A stretch of 8,145 bases of DNA, taken from Chloroflexota bacterium (lineage in GTDB: Bacteria > Chloroflexota > Anaerolineae > Anaerolineales > UBA11657). The DNA lies in assembly GCA_003670425.1 (NCBI GenBank), contig QWRL01000100.1, positions 1 to 8,145 of the forward strand. The letters run 5' to 3'. Made by a program: the position numbers and the translations under genes. The notes under the pieces are model-generated. The model did not search any database. It was given only the letters and a program-made list of their open reading frames with translations, and was not told the DNA's origin. Positions 6,341 to 8,145 of the stretch are shown here, piece by piece; the first letter of the stretch is position 1; every line of letters starts with the position of its first letter.

Positions 6341-7012
6341 TTACTCGGCCTTGCCGTTGAGGCTCAGGCAATAACCTTTGCCGCGCACCGTTCGCAAAAT
6401 GTGCGGATGCGCCGGGTCTACTTCAAGAATTTTTCGCAGCGTGTTAATGTGATTATGCAGCGTGTTCAGGTCGCTGGTGTACTCGGTTTCCCACACGCGT
6501 CTCACAATGAGTGTGGTGGAAACCGGCTTGCCCTCACGCGCCAGCATGAACTCCAGCAGGCGCAACAGCTTCGGGGAGAGCAAATGCTCGTGCCCGCGCA
6601 GCTGCAGGCGCCGCGCCGCGGGATGCAGGCGCAGCGCGCCATGCGCAACCCACTCTCCGCCGTTGGCCGGCAGTTGCTGGCGGATGCTGTTAAGCAGCTT
6701 GCGAATTGTGAATGGCGCACAGAGCAATACTTCAGCACACCCTGATGCGACCTCCATGCCGGCCCGCGCCTGCACCACAATGATCCGCATTTTGGGCGCC
6801 GCCTTGCGCAGCGCACTGCAAACCCGCTGGACTGCGGCTGCGGGAGCCACATCAACCACACAAACTGAAGGATGCTGCGCCGCCGCAAACCGGCACGCAG
6901 CGCGTTGGTCGTGCACAACCTGCACTGCGTAGCGGCGCCGCGCCACCTGCGCAGCGTAGGATGTCTTGCGTGCCTTGCTCGGTTCAAGCCAAAGTATTTT
7001 TGGATCAGCCAT
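6341..7012 (-). CDS. OmpR/PhoB-type transcription regulator with degenerate receiver domain
   Basis: A 223-residue two-domain regulator. Residues about 5-114 have receiver-domain layout: first strand KILWLE, third strand SVCVVD with Asp54 at the phospho-acceptor position, and the final strand and helix VLLCAPFTIRKLL. The acidic pair after strand 1 is replaced by Glu10-Pro11, the Thr/Ser after strand 4 by Gln81, and the invariant Lys of the KPF motif by Ala99. Residues about 124-218 are a clear winged helix of the OmpR/PhoB type (LLSPKLLRLLEFML, then HNHINTLRKIL and RTVRGKGYCL), so DNA binding should be intact. An in-frame ATG at 7063 would add 17 residues. I prefer the ATG at 7012 because it puts the first strand and Asp54 at normal positions. 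Neither start has a good ribosome-binding site. No kinase gene is in its transcription unit; the nearest is the large kinase on the other strand beyond rpsT. Confidence 0.9.
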   Translation of the reverse strand: MADPKILWLEPSKARKTSYAAQVARRRYAVQVVHDQRAACRFAAAQHPSVCVVDVAPAAAVQRVCSALRKAAPKMRIIVVQARAGMEVASGCAEVLLCAPFTIRKLLNSIRQQLPANGGEWVAHGALRLHPAARRLQLRGHEHLLSPKLLRLLEFMLAREGKPVSTTLIVRRVWETEYTSDLNTLHNHINTLRKILEVDPAHPHILRTVRGKGYCLSLNGKAE

Positions 7013-7081
7013 AATTGGGAGCCCGCGCAGAAATTGCAACCAGCATAAATGCGCTACATGCATCTCGAGCGGGGGACGGGT

Positions 7082-7109
7082 AGTATATATTTGGCGTCGC
7101 CAGTGTCAA
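7082..7109 (-). promoter_or_regulatory. Near-consensus sigma-70 promoter of the response regulator
   Basis: On the minus strand, TTGACA (7109-7104) is a perfect -35, followed by a 16-bp spacer and TATACT (7087-7082), 5 of 6 to the -10 consensus. Transcription would begin near 7075, giving a leader of about 63 nt to the preferred ATG at 7012. The spacer contains a perfect palindrome, described separately. Confidence 0.72.
7092..7102. promoter_or_regulatory. Operator-like palindrome inside the regulator promoter spacer
   Basis: TGGCG-T-CGCCA is a perfect 5-bp inverted repeat around one central base. It lies wholly between the -35 and -10 boxes of the response-regulator promoter, a position where a bound protein would block RNA polymerase. 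The binding protein is not known. OmpR-family regulators usually bind direct repeats, so another repressor is as likely as the regulator itself. Confidence 0.4.
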
Positions 7110-7205
7110 GTATGCGTACAGTCCCATTTCACATAATTTTGCTGGACTTGAGCAGCGCACGCAGGCGCGGACGCCACCCGGCAACGCTTCGGCTGTGCCA
7201 CCGTT

Positions 7206-7217
7206 GAGTGCACACTC
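7206..7217. repeat. Short inverted repeat in the regulator/peptidase divergent gap
   Basis: GAGTG-CA-CACTC has 5-bp perfect arms and lies 63 nt upstream of the peptidase ATG. It could be an operator or chance. The rest of the 267-nt gap (7013-7279) holds the regulator promoter and no other gene that I can support. I see no good promoter for the peptidase: the best candidate is a weak TGC-TCTAAA at 7259-7267. Confidence 0.25.
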
Positions 7218-7279
7218 CATAATAAAAAACTCTTTCCGCCAATTGGGCATGCAAATTTTGCTCTAAACGGCCAGCCACG

Positions 7280-8145
7280 ATGCAATTCTCGTTCAATCCG
7301 AATGACTTGGAATCTAGTCTGGCAGCACTAGATTGTGCAGCGGTGGTTGCGGATGCAATTGCGCTTCAGCAAATAGCTGCGCCAACATTTGCTGAAGCAG
7401 CGCGTGCCACGGCCGTACGGCAGCGCTTCAGCGCGCTTGGCCTCGCTGATGTTCGCATTGACGAAGCGGGCAGCGTGCTGGCGCGCCTTCCCGGCGGCAG
7501 CGCAGCGCCCTTGTTGGTGAGCGCACACTTGGACACCGTGTTTGCCGCAGACACGGATTTAAAAGTGAGCCGGCACGGATCGCGCATCTGCGGACCCGGC
7601 ATTGGCGACAACGCTGTCGGGCTTGCCGGACTGCTGGAACTTGCGCGCGTGCTGCAATCTAACGGCTTGCAGTTGCCCGGCGACTTGTGGCTGGCAGCGA
7701 ACGTCGGCGAAGAAGGGCTCGGCGACTTGCGGGGCATGCGCCAGCTCCAAGTGCACCCTGGCAAACAGATCAGCGCCACAATTGTGGTTGAGGGCGCAGC
7801 CTACGGGCGCGTGATCCATCGTGCAGTGGGTGCGCGGCGCTACCGGATCAGTGCGCAAACGGCCGGCGGCCACTCCTGGAACGACGCCGGAGCGCCCAGC
7901 GCAATCCACGCGCTGGTGGACTGCGCGCAACAGCTGCTGCAACTGCAACTCAGTTCCGCGCCGCGTGTCACGCTCAACATCGGGCGCATCAGCGGCGGCA
8001 CAAGCATCAACACGATTGCTAGCCATGCGCAGCTGGAGCTGGACCTGCGGTCCGAAGACAGTGCGCTGCTGGCAGATGTTGCTTCACGGGCCGAAGCTAT
8101 AATCGCAGCCATGCCACGCACCGCCGGCGTAAACCTCACTTGCGT
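7280..8145 (+). CDS. M20-family metallopeptidase (C-terminus cut by window edge)
   Basis: The frame is open from the ATG at 7280 to the window end, giving 288 codons; family members usually run to about 370-420. The di-metal catalytic site is visible in order: SAHLDTV with His83 and Asp85, GIGDNAVG with the bridging Asp110, VGEEGLGD with the catalytic base Glu144 and metal ligand Glu145, and VVEG with Glu171 as the likely next ligand. From about residue 180 the lid/dimerisation domain follows, with GGHSWND (His198) and GGTSINTIASHAQLELDLRS. The last metal-binding histidine would lie beyond the edge. These are cytoplasmic zinc or cobalt enzymes that cleave peptides or acylated amino acids. I cannot choose between a peptidase-T-like aminopeptidase, a dipeptidase and an amidohydrolase. 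No signal peptide is seen. The start is chosen because the helix and IAAPTFAEA lead-in sit at normal distance from His83; the ribosome-binding site is poor. Confidence 0.92.
   Translation, partial: MQFSFNPNDLESSLAALDCAAVVADAIALQQIAAPTFAEAARATAVRQRFSALGLADVRIDEAGSVLARLPGGSAAPLLVSAHLDTVFAADTDLKVSRHGSRICGPGIGDNAVGLAGLLELARVLQSNGLQLPGDLWLAANVGEEGLGDLRGMRQLQVHPGKQISATIVVEGAAYGRVIHRAVGARRYRISAQTAGGHSWNDAGAPSAIHALVDCAQQLLQLQLSSAPRVTLNIGRISGGTSINTIASHAQLELDLRSEDSALLADVASRAEAIIAAMPRTAGVNLTC

Noticed and set aside
7013..7063. Upstream ATG at 7063 adding 17 residues to the response regulator
   Set aside because: Receiver domains normally begin their first strand within a few residues of the start, and Asp54 is at the usual position with the ATG at 7012. 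The longer start cannot be fully excluded, as the predicted transcript starts near 7075.
7005..7250. Possible 81-codon small gene on the minus strand upstream of the response regulator
   Set aside because: It runs straight through the near-consensus regulator promoter and its transcript start and overlaps the regulator's first codons. The product has no recognisable feature.
8098..8103. TATAAT hexamer in the peptidase gene
   Set aside because: It lies inside coding sequence (codons for A-I-I), lacks the TG extension and a -35, and no gene start follows within the window.

Overview
The window looks like a stretch of ordinary chromosome from a GC-rich bacterium, most likely a member of the Chloroflexota (Anaerolineae-like). 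The placement is an inference and only moderately secure. It rests mainly on the style of the large sensor kinase (residues just after its phospho-accepting histidine read FLRGYATMLPVVGPLN, a wording I associate with that phylum) and of the M20 peptidase. The promoters I can see are sigma-70-like, two of them of the extended -10 type. I see no insertion sequence, phage gene, CRISPR array, tRNA or rRNA.

Left part, all on the minus strand (1-2355): an adrenodoxin-reductase-type ferredoxin/NADP reductase (fprA), then the YebC/TACO1-family gene yebC, then the first 12 codons of ruvC at the window edge. The yebC-ruvC order with a 3-nt gap is the classical Holliday-junction-resolvase locus. yebC has its own extended -10 promoter and a leader of about 110 nt with a possible hairpin.

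Middle (2528-5844, plus strand): divergent from fprA lies a 1093-residue hybrid-sensor-like (but receiver-less) histidine kinase. It has an N-terminal multi-spanning membrane block, an extracellular dCache-like domain, HAMP, GAF, PAS, HisKA and HATPase parts. It has no response-regulator partner in its own transcription unit. The residue after the phospho-accepting histidine is a second histidine instead of the usual Glu/Asp.

Right part (5845-8145): rpsT (ribosomal protein S20, GTG start) ends at a strong intrinsic terminator. Facing it from the other strand is an OmpR/PhoB-type transcription regulator whose receiver domain keeps the phospho-acceptor Asp but has lost the other catalytic residues. 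Its promoter is near consensus and carries a perfect 11-bp palindrome between the -35 and -10 boxes, suggesting autoregulation or another repressor. Divergent from it, an M20-family metallopeptidase gene runs off the right edge.

The most interesting material is the regulatory pair: a large orphan kinase with an unusual H-box, and close by a phosphorylation-degenerate regulator with an operator-like site in its promoter. I found no evidence for a wholly new multi-gene system. The rest is housekeeping (translation, recombination, redox, peptide metabolism).
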